DNA of 64,000 nucleotides from Salibacterium aidingense DSM 18341 (lineage in GTDB: Bacteria > Bacillota > Bacilli > Bacillales > Marinococcaceae), in the NCBI RefSeq assembly GCF_000429685.1, contig NZ_AUCI01000008.1, positions 1 through 64,000 on the forward strand, written 5' to 3'. The notes beneath the pieces are model-generated. The model ran no database searches. It saw only the letters and a program-made list of their open reading frames with translations, and was not told the DNA's origin. Position 1 is the first letter of the stretch. Each line of letters starts with the position of its first letter. The position numbers and the translations under genes are program-made. This document shows, in pieces, positions 27,518-36,857 of the stretch.

Positions 27518-28261
27518 ATGATAAAAGGAAAAACGGCATTGGTTACCGGTGCCTCACGCGGGATAGGCAAGGCAATAGCGCTTGAACTTGCCGGACATGG
27601 TGCTAACGTGGCCGTCAACTATGCAGGCAGTGCCCAAAAAGCAGAAGAAGTGGCAGCTGCATGTAAAGATAAAGGAGTCAAAGCATTTTCCGTCAAAGCA
27701 GATGTTTCCCGCGAAGAGGACGTAAAAGCCATGATAAAAGAAGTAACAGATCAATTTGGCAGCCTTGATATTATGGTAAACAACGCAGGTATTACGCGTG
27801 ATAATCTGCTCATGCGGTTAAAAGAAGAGGATTGGGATGCAGTACTAGATACAAACTTAAAAGGTGTTTTTCATTGCGCAAAAGCTGCCTCCCGCCCCAT
27901 GATGAAACAACGTTCCGGAAAAATTATCAATATCTCCTCTGTGGTGGGAGTGATGGGAAACGCCGGTCAGGCTAATTACTCGGCTGCAAAAGCTGGTGTC
28001 CTTGGTTTGACAAAGAGTCTGGCCAGAGAATTTGCGCCGCGCAATATTCAGGTAAATGCGGTGGCTCCCGGTTTTATTGAAACGGATATGACAGAGCAGC
28101 TGGAAGGAGAAACACAGGAAAACCTTCTTCAGAACATTCCGCTGGGCAAGCTCGGAGAAGCAGGGGATGTGGCTAAAGCCGTCCGATTTCTGGCTTCTGA
28201 GGACTCCGACTATATTACCGGCCAGACTCTTCATGTCGATGGCGGGATGGTCATGCCTTAA
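27518..28261 (+). CDS. fabG: 3-oxoacyl-[acyl-carrier-protein] reductase FabG
   Basis: The 247-residue short-chain dehydrogenase reduces 3-oxoacyl-ACP with NADPH. The cofactor motif TGASRGIG lies at residues about 10-17, NNAG near 87-90, catalytic Ser in NISSVVG, and YSAAKAG with Tyr-Lys near 152-156. Length is standard. GGAGGG precedes the ATG. Confidence 0.96.
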   Translation: MIKGKTALVTGASRGIGKAIALELAGHGANVAVNYAGSAQKAEEVAAACKDKGVKAFSVKADVSREEDVKAMIKEVTDQFGSLDIMVNNAGITRDNLLMRLKEEDWDAVLDTNLKGVFHCAKAASRPMMKQRSGKIINISSVVGVMGNAGQANYSAAKAGVLGLTKSLAREFAPRNIQVNAVAPGFIETDMTEQLEGETQENLLQNIPLGKLGEAGDVAKAVRFLASEDSDYITGQTLHVDGGMVMP

Positions 28262-28346
28262 ACTTCTCTGCGACAGAGATGGCATTTTTCTCTCTTATCT
28301 TCTATAATGACGGAGAGAATCAATTTTTTAAAGGAGGTGAAGGAGA

Positions 28347-28580
28347 ATGGCAGATACACTGGAACGTGTAAAAAAAATAGTGGCTGAACGTCTTGGAGTA
28401 GAAGAATCGGAGATTACCCGTGAAGCTACATTTAAAGACGATCTGGGTGCTGATTCGCTGGATGTGGTGGAACTCGTGATGGAACTGGAAGACGAGTTTG
28501 ATCTGGAAATTTCTGACGAAGAAGCTGAAAAAATTGTTAGTATTGCTGATGTAGTAAACTACATAGAGGGTCAGCAATAA
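28347..28580 (+). CDS. acpP: acyl carrier protein
   Basis: The 77-residue acidic protein carries the growing acyl chain on phosphopantetheine. The attachment serine is in the DSLDVVEL motif near residue 37. AAAGGAGGTGAAGGAGA gives a strong ribosome site for this abundant protein. A TATAAT at 28303-28308 with a poor -35 may be an extra internal promoter. Confidence 0.96.
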   Translation: MADTLERVKKIVAERLGVEESEITREATFKDDLGADSLDVVELVMELEDEFDLEISDEEAEKIVSIADVVNYIEGQQ

Positions 28581-28592
28581 TAGGATAGGATG

Positions 28593-28637
28593 ATACAAAG
28601 CCGTTTCCCGTATGCGGAGAGGGGGGCGGCTTTGTAT
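28593..28637 (+). promoter_or_regulatory. stable hairpin between acpP and rnc
   Basis: Two perfect 11-base arms (ATACAAAGCCG at 28593-28603 and CGGCTTTGTAT at 28627-28637) enclose a 23-base loop that can itself pair further. No T tract follows, so it is not a normal terminator. It lies in the leader of the RNase III gene. It could be an RNA-processing or stability element for acpP or rnc; this is inference. Confidence 0.5.
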
Positions 28638-28683
28638 TCCAACGTTAAAAGTATGAGGTTTGATGAAAAACGGAGGACCTGTT

Positions 28684-29469
28684 ATGGCACAAAGACCGGA
28701 GAAAAAACACTCGGCCCGCTCAAAAAAATCAAAGAAATTAGAGTTAACCGAACAACATCGTCAACAGTTATATACCACCCTTCATAATCTGGGGTTAACG
28801 TTCGATGATGAAAAATTGCTGATCCAGGCTTTTACACATTCATCCTATGTGAATGAGCATCGTATACGCTCCGTGTATGATAATGAACGACTGGAATTCC
28901 TCGGAGATGCCGTATTGGAATTGTCTATATCCCAGCACTTATTTAAACGTTTTTCAACGATGAGCGAAGGGGATATGACGAAACTGCGTGCTGCCATCGT
29001 ATGCGAGGCGTCGCTTGCCAATCTGGCAGAGGAACTGGAATTTGGAGCTCTTGTTTTCCTTGGCAAAGGAGAAGAGATGACAGGCGGCCGAAAACGTCCC
29101 GCTTTATTAGCCGACGTGTTTGAGGCATTTGTAGGCGCCCTTTATCTTGACCAGGGAATGAACGCTGTTTATACGTTTTTAGAGCAGACCATTTATCCAA
29201 AAGTGGATGACGGTGCTTTTTCGCATATGATGGATTTTAAAAGCCAGCTGCAGGAGCATTTACAAAAAGACCACCAGGGCACCATTCATTATGAAATCAA
29301 AAACGAGATCGGCCCGGCCCACAGCCGCGAATTTATTTCAGCAGTGTATTTAAACGATGAAGTGCTTGGGGAAGGAAACGGAAGGTCCAAAAAAGAAGCG
29401 GAGCAGCATGCGGCTCAACAGGCGCTTTCCAAGCTGGAACCAGCTTCTGCAGATCAAAAAGAAGAATAA
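28684..29469 (+). CDS. rnc: ribonuclease III
   Basis: The 261-residue enzyme cleaves double-stranded RNA in rRNA processing and mRNA turnover. The catalytic signature [14 protein letters not shown] is near residues 64-77, the second acidic site is in [15 protein letters not shown], and a C-terminal double-stranded RNA-binding domain (about 183-255) ends in [19 protein letters not shown] seven bases before the ATG at 28684 sets the start. The N-terminus carries a basic extension ([13 protein letters not shown]). Confidence 0.95.
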   Translation: MAQRPEKKHSARSKKSKKLELTEQHRQQLYTTLHNLGLTFDDEKLLIQAFTHSSYVNEHRIRSVYDNERLEFLGDAVLELSISQHLFKRFSTMSEGDMTKLRAAIVCEASLANLAEELEFGALVFLGKGEEMTGGRKRPALLADVFEAFVGALYLDQGMNAVYTFLEQTIYPKVDDGAFSHMMDFKSQLQEHLQKDHQGTIHYEIKNEIGPAHSREFISAVYLNDEVLGEGNGRSKKEAEQHAAQQALSKLEPASADQKEE

Positions 29470-29503
29470 ATAAAGAGTCTAGGACAAAACATTATCAAGG
29501 ACA

Positions 29504-29546
29504 AAAAATCCGAACGATTTTTTCCATAAATCGTTCGGATTTTTGT
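29504..29546. terminator. terminator after rnc
   Basis: A perfect 17-bp stem (29504-29520 with 29528-29544) with a seven-base loop and flanking A and T runs. Its symmetry allows function on both strands. Confidence 0.85.
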
Positions 29547-29564
29547 GTGTTGTTCTATCGCTGC

Positions 29565-29738
29565 GTCAAAATAGGTCGCTTTCCGCGGGCACGGCTCGAA
29601 TAAAGGAGGATCGGCTAAGAACGGCACATCCTGTGCCGACGCCGATCTGACCCGCATCCTGCGGGCCCTCGGGGAAAAATCCCTTCCTGCGGGGTCTCGA
29701 GACTCGTGCGTTTCCCGCAGGAGTCGACCTATTTTGAC
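29565..29738. repeat. 174-bp element with terminal inverted repeats and internal hairpins
   Basis: The ends are inverted copies of GTCAAAATAGGTCG (29565-29578 and 29725-29738), with further partial pairing of the adjoining CCGCGGG and CCCGCAGG. Inside are strong hairpins such as CGGCACA-TCC-TGTGCCG, CCCGCATCCTGCGGG and a GATCGGC/GCCGATC pair. It encodes nothing. It resembles a repeat I recall in many Bacillaceae genomes that begins near CTTTCCGCGGGC and ends near TCCCGCAGGAGTC. It lies just after the rnc terminator. Confidence 0.65.
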
Positions 29739-29932
29739 TCCGCTGAATGGACGTTCTTGTTATATAAACCCTAAGATCGTTTTACCAACTTTTCTTTCGT
29801 TTGGCCCAACCTCCCTCTCTATTAAGCCGAGGCCGGCTCCTATCCTTCTGTCCTGGCCTCTTTCCTGTGATAAAGAAAATGGAACCGAGGCAGAAGCGGA
29901 AGGCGGTGACTCCGGTCTTTGAAACTAAGAAT

Positions 29933-29965
29933 TTAACCTGGGAAGCCTGCCCAGGTTAAGTTTTT
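29933..29965. terminator. terminator beside the UPF0435 gene
   Basis: A 10-bp perfect stem (TTAACCTGGG with CCCAGGTTAA) lies two bases beyond the stop of the minus-strand UPF0435 gene. T residues follow on the plus side and weaker T-rich sequence on the minus side. The 194 bases between the repeat and this hairpin hold nothing I can identify. Confidence 0.7.
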
Positions 29966-29966
29966 C

Positions 29967-30191
29967 TTATTTATTTTTTAATTTTCCAAGCTCGGAAACA
30001 ATAGCATCCATTTCGCTGACACTGACTTTATCCTTATTCTCAATCATTTTATAAATATCTTTCACTTCGTGATAACTATCCAGATCAAAATTACCAGGTT
30101 CAAAAGCCGAAGCGTTCACTACCTGCAATTTTTTTCCGATTTCTCCTACCATGAAATTCAGATTATCTTCTGTAGGTTCTTCCAGGCTCAC
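29967..30191 (-). CDS. yfkK: UPF0435 (DUF1128) family protein, YfkK-like
   Basis: This 74-residue protein starts at a GTG (30191) with GGAGG six bases upstream. It opens MSLEEPTEDNLNFMVGEIGK and contains the YHEVKDIYKMI and SVSEMDAIVSELG segments that define UPF0435. Function is unknown; it is soluble and mainly helical. In B. subtilis yfkK is at a different locus, so its place between rnc and smc, opposite in direction and next to a repeat, is unusual. Confidence 0.85.
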   Translation of the reverse strand: MSLEEPTEDNLNFMVGEIGKKLQVVNASAFEPGNFDLDSYHEVKDIYKMIENKDKVSVSEMDAIVSELGKLKNK

Positions 30192-30227
30192 ACTTATCCT
30201 CCACCTTTTCCATTCGTTGTTACTTTT

Positions 30228-30256
30228 ATTGTATAGGTTGAAGAAAAAAAGAGCAA
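30228..30256 (-). promoter_or_regulatory. putative promoter of the UPF0435 gene
   Basis: On the minus strand TTGCTC and TACAAT are separated by 17 bases, ending 36 bases before the GTG start. The -10 is 5/6 to consensus. Confidence 0.5.
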
Positions 30257-30367
30257 ATACCTTTTCGTCCTGACTTATGCAACTATAGTGATTGTGATAA
30301 AATAGGAGAGCGTTCCTTTCCGTGTAAAGGAGGAACCGTGAAGAAGAAACAAGAGGAGGACATGCCT

Positions 30368-33300
30368 ATGTTCCTCAAAAGAATAGAAATAAAAGGTTTT
30401 AAATCATTTGCAGAAGAAATGAATATTGAATTTGTCCCAGGCGTAAATGCTGTTGTAGGGCCGAATGGCAGCGGTAAAAGCAATGTATCTGATGGGATCC
30501 GCTGGGTTCTTGGGGAACAGTCGGCCCGTTCGCTCCGGGGCGCAAAAATGGAAGATATCATCTTCGCCGGCAGTACGACAAGAAAAGCGCTGAATGCGGC
30601 GGAAGTAACCCTGGTACTTGAAAACGAGGACCAGTACTTAGCTCTGGAATATAACGAAGTAAGTGTTACCCGGAAGCTCTACCGCACCGGTGAAAGTGAA
30701 TACTTAATTAACCGTCAGCCCTGCAGGCGGAAAGATATTGTGGAGCTGTTTATGGATTCCGGAATGGGGAAGGAAGCATTTTCAATTATCGGTCAGGGCA
30801 GAGTGGAAGAAGTACTTTCCAGTAAACCGGAAGAACGCCGGGCTATCTTTGAAGAGGCTGCCGGGGTATCGAAATACAAACAGAGAAAAAACCAGGCAGA
30901 AAAAAAGTTAACGGAAACCCAGGATAACTTGAACCGGGTGGAGGATATCCTCCACGAACTGGAAGGACAAGTAGAGCCGTTAAAAGAACAGGCTTCGATG
31001 GCAAAGGATTACCTGGCTAAAAAAGAAGAACTGGAAGAGAAAGATATTGCCCTGACGGCGGCTGAAATTGAAAGCAAGCATCAAAGGTGGACCGAGCTGC
31101 AGGAAAATACAGCCCACCTGGAAGAAGAAAAGAATAAAATAGAGAATAAACTGCAGGAAGAGGAAAAAAAGCTTTCAGCTGCCCAGGAAAAGACAGAAAC
31201 CATCGATGCTTCCATTAACGAATCGCAGGATAAGCTTGTGAAAATAAGTGAACGGCTCGAAAAGGAAGAGGGGCGCCGGCGTGTGTTAGAAGAGCGCGGG
31301 AAAAATGCCGATGAAAAAAAGCAGGAGTGGGAAACTCGGTTAAACGAGATAACCACCAAGGCAGAGCAGTCTAAACAGGCATGGGAAGCCCAAAACAAAA
31401 AAGTGGAGGAAAGCAGTGCCCGGCTCAAAGAACTGCAGGGAAAACATGAACAAGCTAAGACCGAATGGGAAAAATATAAACACAGCAGCCGGGATGAGAT
31501 TGAATCGTTAAAAAGTGAGTATATTGAACGTCTGAATGAACAGGCTGCAATTCGTAACGAAGAAAAATATTTATCAGAACAAAAATCACAGCTCCACCAG
31601 AAACATGGATCATTGACGAATGAAAATGAAGTATATGTGGAGGAACGAGAAGAGGCGGAACAGAAGGTTCAGGCTGCTGCCGAGAAAAAAGAGCAGAGCA
31701 GGCAGGTATATGAGCAGGAAAAACAGAGCTTTAAGGAAATTCAGAAGAAATGGAACGAACAAAATGAGATTGTAGAACAAAAAGAACAGCAATTGTATGA
31801 AGCGTATAGATATTTGGATCAAACCCGTTCCCGTCTCAACGTTCTCGAGGAAATGGAAGCAGACTACTCCGGTTTTTATCAGGGAGTAAAGGAAATATTG
31901 AAAGCCAGGGGAAAAGAACTGCAGGGGGTTGTAGGCGCAGTTGCTGAACTTATAGAGGTGCCGAAGAAATATACAACGGCGGTCGAAACAGCTCTCGGCG
32001 GTGCGCTGCAGCACGTTGTTACCGAAACAGAAAAAGATGCCAGACAGTCGATTCAACTGTTAAAAAGCCGTCAAAAAGGCAGAGCAACTCTGCTTCCGGC
32101 TGACGTGATCCGCCCGCGCCATCTTTCCCGGGAATTCAGAAGTAAACTTGAATCCGCGGAAGGATTTATTACCACCGGAGCAGAAGCAGTAAAGGTGGAT
32201 GAGGACTATCAACATATTGTCTCCCATCTGCTGGGACAGGTAGTCTTTGCCGATTCGCTGGAAGCAGCCAATAAGATGGCAAAAGTAACCGGATATAAGG
32301 TCCGTATTGTAACGCTGGACGGAAACGTTGTTAATCCCGGCGGCTCGATGACAGGAGGGGCGGGAAAACAACAGAAAAACCAGCTTCTTGGCAGGCAGAA
32401 TGAACTGGAAGAATTAAAGACAAAATATGCTGATATGCAGAAAAAAACAGAAGCCCTCGAACAGCGGGTAAAGCAGCTGAAACAGGAACGGGAAGAATCA
32501 GGCTCTCAATTAGAAAAGTGCCGGGAACGCGGAGAAAAAGCCAGAGACGACCTGGAACAGGCTAATGAAGCGTTCACAAAAGCACAGGCTGAGCTTTCCC
32601 GTGCCAATTCCCGATTATCCCTGTTTGATAAAGAATCAGCATCGTTAAAAGAAGAAGAAGAACGGTTGAATAACCGCGAAAACGTACTGATGGAGAATAA
32701 AGAAAGTGTAGCGGAAAAACTGCAAACGCTTGAAACACAGATTGCCGAAAAAGAAGAAAGAGAAAAAGAACGCGGGGAGATACTGGAAAAACTGAAGGAA
32801 GAGGAAACAGAAGTAAAAGTAGAACTTGCTGCGGCGAAAGAATCAGCTTCAAACGATCAGTCTGAAGCAGAACGATTAAAGCAGCAGTATGAAGAAGAAA
32901 GAGCGCAAATTGAAAAACTGGAAAAAGACATAGCACTGTTAGAAGAACAGATGTCTTCCATGGACGGCGGAGGAGAAGATATAGAATCCGGTATTGAAGA
33001 CATCCGTGAGGAAAAAGAGCGCTTGACAGAAGAGATGACAAAGCTCCGCCGGGACAGAGTGGAAGGTTATGAGCAGGCGGAACAATTAAAAGCACACATC
33101 CAGCAGCTCACGTTTGACAGGGATGAAAAACAGCAGTCCCATCACGACCAGCAGATTGAAATGAATCGGCTGGATGTCGAATTGGATACGCGGCTGCAGC
33201 GCCTTCAGGAAACCTATGAAATCAGTTACGAGCGTGCTAAATCAAACTACGCCTTGATGGAAGACCCGGAAGAAGCAAGAAAGAAGATCAAGTTGATAAA

Positions 33301-33943
33301 AATGGGAATGGAGGAACTTGGTCACGTTAACCTTGGTGCTATTGATGAATATGAACGGGTGCAGGAGCGTGTTTCTTTCTTGGCCGATCAGAGGGAAGAT
33401 CTCCTGCAGGCCCAGGCTTCTCTCCATGAAGTGATACAAGAAATGGACGACGAAATGAAGCGGCGGTTTTCCGAAACATTCGAAGCCATCCGTTATCATT
33501 TTCAACAGACGTTTTCCGAACTATTCGGAGGCGGGGAAGCAGACCTTCATCTTACAGACCCGGATTATCTTCTTCATACCGGAGTGGATATTATCGCAAG
33601 TCCGCCGGGAAAGAAAAGACAGCATTTATCCCTGTTATCAGGGGGAGAAAAAGCACTCACCGCTATTGCCCTGCTATTTTCGATTGTAAAAGAAAAACCA
33701 GTACCGTTTTGTGTTTTGGATGAAGTGGAGGCGGCGCTGGATGAGGCCAATGTTGCCAGATTTGCCAGGTATTTGAGGACATTTAGTGAAACCACTCAAT
33801 TTATCGTGATCAGCCATCGGAAAGCAACGATGGAAGAAGCGGATGTTTTATACGGGATTACGATGGAGGAATCCGGCGTATCAAGAATGGTATCTGTAAA
33901 GCTGGAAGAGACAGAGAATTTAATGGAATCCGCCGCACAATAA
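30368..33943 (+). CDS. smc: chromosome segregation protein SMC
   Basis: The 1191-residue SMC ATPase is close to the B. subtilis length. It condenses and aligns chromosome arms with ScpA and ScpB. The Walker A motif GPNGSGKSN is at residues 31-39. Long coiled coils (about 170-500 and 680-1020) flank the hinge (about 510-670, ending in GGSMTGG). The C-terminal head has the signature LLSGGEKALTA near 1088 and Walker B VLDEVEAALDEAN near 1117. GAGGAGG before the ATG at 30368 sets the start; an open frame from a GTG 10 codons upstream is not needed. Confidence 0.96.
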   Translation: MFLKRIEIKGFKSFAEEMNIEFVPGVNAVVGPNGSGKSNVSDGIRWVLGEQSARSLRGAKMEDIIFAGSTTRKALNAAEVTLVLENEDQYLALEYNEVSVTRKLYRTGESEYLINRQPCRRKDIVELFMDSGMGKEAFSIIGQGRVEEVLSSKPEERRAIFEEAAGVSKYKQRKNQAEKKLTETQDNLNRVEDILHELEGQVEPLKEQASMAKDYLAKKEELEEKDIALTAAEIESKHQRWTELQENTAHLEEEKNKIENKLQEEEKKLSAAQEKTETIDASINESQDKLVKISERLEKEEGRRRVLEERGKNADEKKQEWETRLNEITTKAEQSKQAWEAQNKKVEESSARLKELQGKHEQAKTEWEKYKHSSRDEIESLKSEYIERLNEQAAIRNEEKYLSEQKSQLHQKHGSLTNENEVYVEEREEAEQKVQAAAEKKEQSRQVYEQEKQSFKEIQKKWNEQNEIVEQKEQQLYEAYRYLDQTRSRLNVLEEMEADYSGFYQGVKEILKARGKELQGVVGAVAELIEVPKKYTTAVETALGGALQHVVTETEKDARQSIQLLKSRQKGRATLLPADVIRPRHLSREFRSKLESAEGFITTGAEAVKVDEDYQHIVSHLLGQVVFADSLEAANKMAKVTGYKVRIVTLDGNVVNPGGSMTGGAGKQQKNQLLGRQNELEELKTKYADMQKKTEALEQRVKQLKQEREESGSQLEKCRERGEKARDDLEQANEAFTKAQAELSRANSRLSLFDKESASLKEEEERLNNRENVLMENKESVAEKLQTLETQIAEKEEREKERGEILEKLKEEETEVKVELAAAKESASNDQSEAERLKQQYEEERAQIEKLEKDIALLEEQMSSMDGGGEDIESGIEDIREEKERLTEEMTKLRRDRVEGYEQAEQLKAHIQQLTFDRDEKQQSHHDQQIEMNRLDVELDTRLQRLQETYEISYERAKSNYALMEDPEEARKKIKLIKMGMEELGHVNLGAIDEYERVQERVSFLADQREDLLQAQASLHEVIQEMDDEMKRRFSETFEAIRYHFQQTFSELFGGGEADLHLTDPDYLLHTGVDIIASPPGKKRQHLSLLSGGEKALTAIALLFSIVKEKPVPFCVLDEVEAALDEANVARFARYLRTFSETTQFIVISHRKATMEEADVLYGITMEESGVSRMVSVKLEETENLMESAAQ

Positions 33944-33991
33944 GAGAGAAGGAGGCAGAATCTGCAGCTGGCAAGGGCTGCAGCATGCGCT

Positions 33992-34990
33992 ATGGGATTT
34001 TTTGAAAAACTGAAAAGCAAAATGACAGAACAAACCGATGCCGTGACGGAAAAGTTTAAAGAAGGCTTAACGAAAACGAGAGATTCTTTTGCAGAGCAGA
34101 TGAATGAACTATTTGCCCAGTACCGCACCGTGGATGAAGAGTTTTTTGAAGAGCTTGAGGAAATATTGATTGGAGCCGATGCCGGCGTTTCCACCGTGAT
34201 GGAGTTGATCGACGAATTAAAGGAAGAGGCAAAACGCCGTAACATCAAGGATTCCAAAAATATTGCCCCCCTGATAACAGAAATACTCGCGGAAAAACTG
34301 GACAAGAGCGGGCAGGACACCGCTCTTAATATTCAGGAAAAGGACATGACGGTGATTTTATTTGTCGGCGTTAACGGAGTTGGCAAAACCACTACGATAG
34401 GCAAAATGGCACACTCCTTTAAACAGGAGGGGAAAACGGTGGTGATGGCAGCAGGCGATACGTTTCGTGCCGGTGCGATTGAGCAGCTGGATGTATGGGG
34501 AGACCGGGTCGGAGTCGATGTCGTTAAACAGCAGGCCGGCTCGGACCCAGCCGCCGTTATGTATGACGCGATTCAATCTGCCCGTTCTAAAGGTGCCGAT
34601 GTATTATTGTGTGATACGGCGGGGAGACTTCAAAATAAAGTAAATCTAATGAAAGAGCTGGAAAAAGTGAAACGGGTCATTTCCCGTGAAATACCAGATG
34701 CTCCTCATGAAGTACTGCTCGTTCTTGATGCGACAACCGGCCAAAATGCAATGAGCCAGGCGAAAACCTTTCAGGAGGCAACGGAGGTTACCGGCATTGC
34801 TTTGACAAAGCTTGATGGCACCGCCAAAGGCGGAATTGTTCTTGCTGTCCGAAATGAATTGGACATCCCTGTCAAACTTGTAGGTCTCGGGGAAGGGATA
34901 GACGATATGCAGCCATTTGAGGCCGAACAGTTTGTGTATGGTCTTTTTAAGGAATTAGTCGAAGAACAGGAGAAAGAAAACCTGAATTAG
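33992..34990 (+). CDS. ftsY: signal recognition particle receptor FtsY
   Basis: The 332-residue SRP GTPase docks ribosome-nascent chain complexes at the membrane. An N-terminal amphipathic start (MGFFEKLKSK) and helical N domain precede the G domain with GVNGVGKTTTIGK near residues 126-138, DTFRAGAIEQL, DTAGR, TKLDGTAKGG and GLGEGIDDMQPF. The N-terminal A region is short, as in Bacillus. The ATG aligns with family starts, but the AAGGAGG lies 36 bases upstream with a CTGCAGC/GCTGCAG hairpin between. Confidence 0.95.
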   Translation: MGFFEKLKSKMTEQTDAVTEKFKEGLTKTRDSFAEQMNELFAQYRTVDEEFFEELEEILIGADAGVSTVMELIDELKEEAKRRNIKDSKNIAPLITEILAEKLDKSGQDTALNIQEKDMTVILFVGVNGVGKTTTIGKMAHSFKQEGKTVVMAAGDTFRAGAIEQLDVWGDRVGVDVVKQQAGSDPAAVMYDAIQSARSKGADVLLCDTAGRLQNKVNLMKELEKVKRVISREIPDAPHEVLLVLDATTGQNAMSQAKTFQEATEVTGIALTKLDGTAKGGIVLAVRNELDIPVKLVGLGEGIDDMQPFEAEQFVYGLFKELVEEQEKENLN

Positions 34991-35007
34991 CGTGTTAAGG
35001 TATTTCC

Positions 35008-35036
35008 TTGACAAGAAAGAAAGTCTCTAGTATTCT
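35008..35036 (+). promoter_or_regulatory. sigma-A promoter of ylxM-ffh
   Basis: TTGACA (perfect -35) is separated by 17 bases from TATTCT. It begins 18 bases after the ftsY stop and would give ylxM-ffh expression separate from smc-ftsY. Confidence 0.75.
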
Positions 35037-35082
35037 TACTTTTGTGTAAAGTAATTTGGCTTAACATAAGAGGGTGGCAACC

Positions 35083-35430
35083 ATGCTGGAAAAAACAGTG
35101 CGCATGAATGCATTGTTTGATTTTTATCAACCCTTATTAACAGGAAAACAGCAAAAATACCTGGAGCTCTATTTTCTGGATGACTATTCGCTCGGGGAAA
35201 TCTCCGAAGAATTCGATGTAAGCCGCCAGGCTGTTTATGATAACATTAAAAGGACAGAAGCGATGCTTGAAGAATATGAAGAGAAACTGGGGCTCTACCG
35301 CAAATACAAAAGGCGTATCTCTTTCTATCAGGAGCTTCGGCAGACTGCTGAAGAACATGCTTCTCCTTCCCCTGATCTGCTGGAAACGATAGAAGCGCTT
35401 GAAAAATTAGAGGAGGAGGGGACGATGTAA
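35083..35430 (+). CDS. ylxM: YlxM/P13 family DNA-binding protein, putative SRP-associated helix-turn-helix protein
   Basis: The 115-residue protein has a sigma-70 region 4-like helix-turn-helix near residues 18-65, including [21 protein letters not shown]. In streptococci, YlxM proteins bind SRP and influence its GTPase cycle. The stop shares one base with the ffh start, so expression is coupled. The ATG at 35083 has GAGGGTG upstream; a GTG three codons earlier is less likely. Confidence 0.92.
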   Translation: MLEKTVRMNALFDFYQPLLTGKQQKYLELYFLDDYSLGEISEEFDVSRQAVYDNIKRTEAMLEEYEEKLGLYRKYKRRISFYQELRQTAEEHASPSPDLLETIEALEKLEEEGTM

Positions 35431-36779
35431 TGGCTTTTGAAGGTTTGGCAGAAAGACTTCAGGCAACCTTCGATAAGATGAAGGGACGGGGAAAAGTCTC
35501 GGAAGCTGATGTGAAGGAAATGATGCGTGAAGTGCGCCTGGCGCTTTTAGAAGCGGACGTTAACTTCAAGGTAGTGAAAAAGTTCGTCAATCGGGTGAAA
35601 GAACGCGCTGTCGGGCAGGAAGTCATGAAAAGTTTGACACCCGGGCAGCAGGTTATCAAAGTGGTAAACGAAGAGTTAACCGAATTGATGGGCGGTGAAC
35701 AAAGTAAAATCGCGGCAGCCCAGAAAGCACCGACTGTTGTTATGCTCGCCGGTTTGCAGGGAGCGGGAAAAACAACGACTGTAGCAAAAGTGGCTAACTA
35801 CCTGCGTAAGCATCATAACCGGAAACCGCTGCTTGCAGCGGCTGACGTCTACAGGCCGGCTGCGATTGACCAGCTGGAAACCCTGGGGAAACAGCTGAAT
35901 ATGCCGGTTTTTTCTCTTGGAGATCAGACCTCTCCTGTAGATATAGCCAAGGGAGCAGTAGAACAGGCAAAAGAAGAACACTGTGACTATGTGTTGATTG
36001 ATACCGCAGGCCGGCTTCATATTGATGAAGAACTGATGGGGGAGCTCCAAGAGGTGAAAGAAGCGGTGCAGCCGGATGAAATTCTGCTGGTTGTAGATGC
36101 GATGACCGGGCAGGATGCAGTGAACGTAGCGGAAAGTTTTCACGAGCAGCTTGGCGTGACCGGGGCTATTCTCACAAAACTCGACGGAGACACCCGTGGA
36201 GGAGCTGCCCTGTCTGTGCGTGAAGTGACCGGCGTTCCGATTAAGTTTGCCGGAGTGGGTGAAAAAATCGCTGAACTGGATGTATTTCACCCCGAGCGGA
36301 TGGCCTCCCGTATTCTGGGCATGGGAGATATGCTCTCGCTTATTGAAAAAGCTCAGACCAATGTGGATGATGAACGCGCCAAACAGCTGGAGAAGAAAAT
36401 GCGTTCCGCTGATCTCACGTTTGATGATTTTCTGGAACAGCTTGAACAGGTACGGAACATGGGGCCGCTGGATGAGCTCCTGCAGATGATGCCCGGAGCA
36501 AATAAGAAAGCAATGAAAAATATCCAGGTGGATGAAAGCCAGATTGGACGCGTGGAAGCCATTGTCCGCTCGATGACAAAGCATGAAAAGGAAAACCCCT
36601 CTATCATGAATGCAAGCAGAAAACGCCGGATTGCGAAAGGCAGCGGCACTACGATTCAGGATGTGAACCGTCTCCTTAAGCAGTTTGAAGATATGAAGAA
36701 AATGATGAAGCAGATGACCGGCGGGCAGAAAGGAAAGAAAAAAGGCAAAGGCGGAATGCAGCTGCCTTTTATGCAGTGA
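35430..36779 (+). CDS. ffh: signal recognition particle protein Ffh
   Basis: The 449-residue SRP54 homolog binds signal peptides and 4.5S/scRNA. The NG domain has GLQGAGKTTTVAK near residues 108-120, DVYRPAAIDQL, DTAGRLH, TKLDGDTRGGAAL and the GVGEKI closing loop. The M domain (about 300-449) has a methionine-rich C-terminus (KQFEDMKKMMKQMTGG) with the RRIAKGSGT RNA-binding motif. The start overlaps ylxM by one base. Confidence 0.96.
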   Translation: MAFEGLAERLQATFDKMKGRGKVSEADVKEMMREVRLALLEADVNFKVVKKFVNRVKERAVGQEVMKSLTPGQQVIKVVNEELTELMGGEQSKIAAAQKAPTVVMLAGLQGAGKTTTVAKVANYLRKHHNRKPLLAAADVYRPAAIDQLETLGKQLNMPVFSLGDQTSPVDIAKGAVEQAKEEHCDYVLIDTAGRLHIDEELMGELQEVKEAVQPDEILLVVDAMTGQDAVNVAESFHEQLGVTGAILTKLDGDTRGGAALSVREVTGVPIKFAGVGEKIAELDVFHPERMASRILGMGDMLSLIEKAQTNVDDERAKQLEKKMRSADLTFDDFLEQLEQVRNMGPLDELLQMMPGANKKAMKNIQVDESQIGRVEAIVRSMTKHEKENPSIMNASRKRRIAKGSGTTIQDVNRLLKQFEDMKKMMKQMTGGQKGKKKGKGGMQLPFMQ

Positions 36780-36792
36780 AAAGGAAAAACCC

Positions 36793-36821
36793 TTTACAGG
36801 GAAAGCCAGTCCTATTATAAT
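36793..36821 (+). promoter_or_regulatory. strong sigma-A promoter of rpsP
   Basis: TTTACA and a perfect TATAAT are separated by 17 bases, starting 14 bases after the ffh stop. It is the best match to consensus in the window. Confidence 0.85.
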
Positions 36822-36857
36822 AATTTATTGTGTGAAAATATTTGGAGGTGTCTGTTA

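Noticed and set aside
30273-30303. Promoter-like TTATGC-17-TAAAAT before smc
   Set aside because: The -35 box matches only two of six positions, so I do not list it as a feature.
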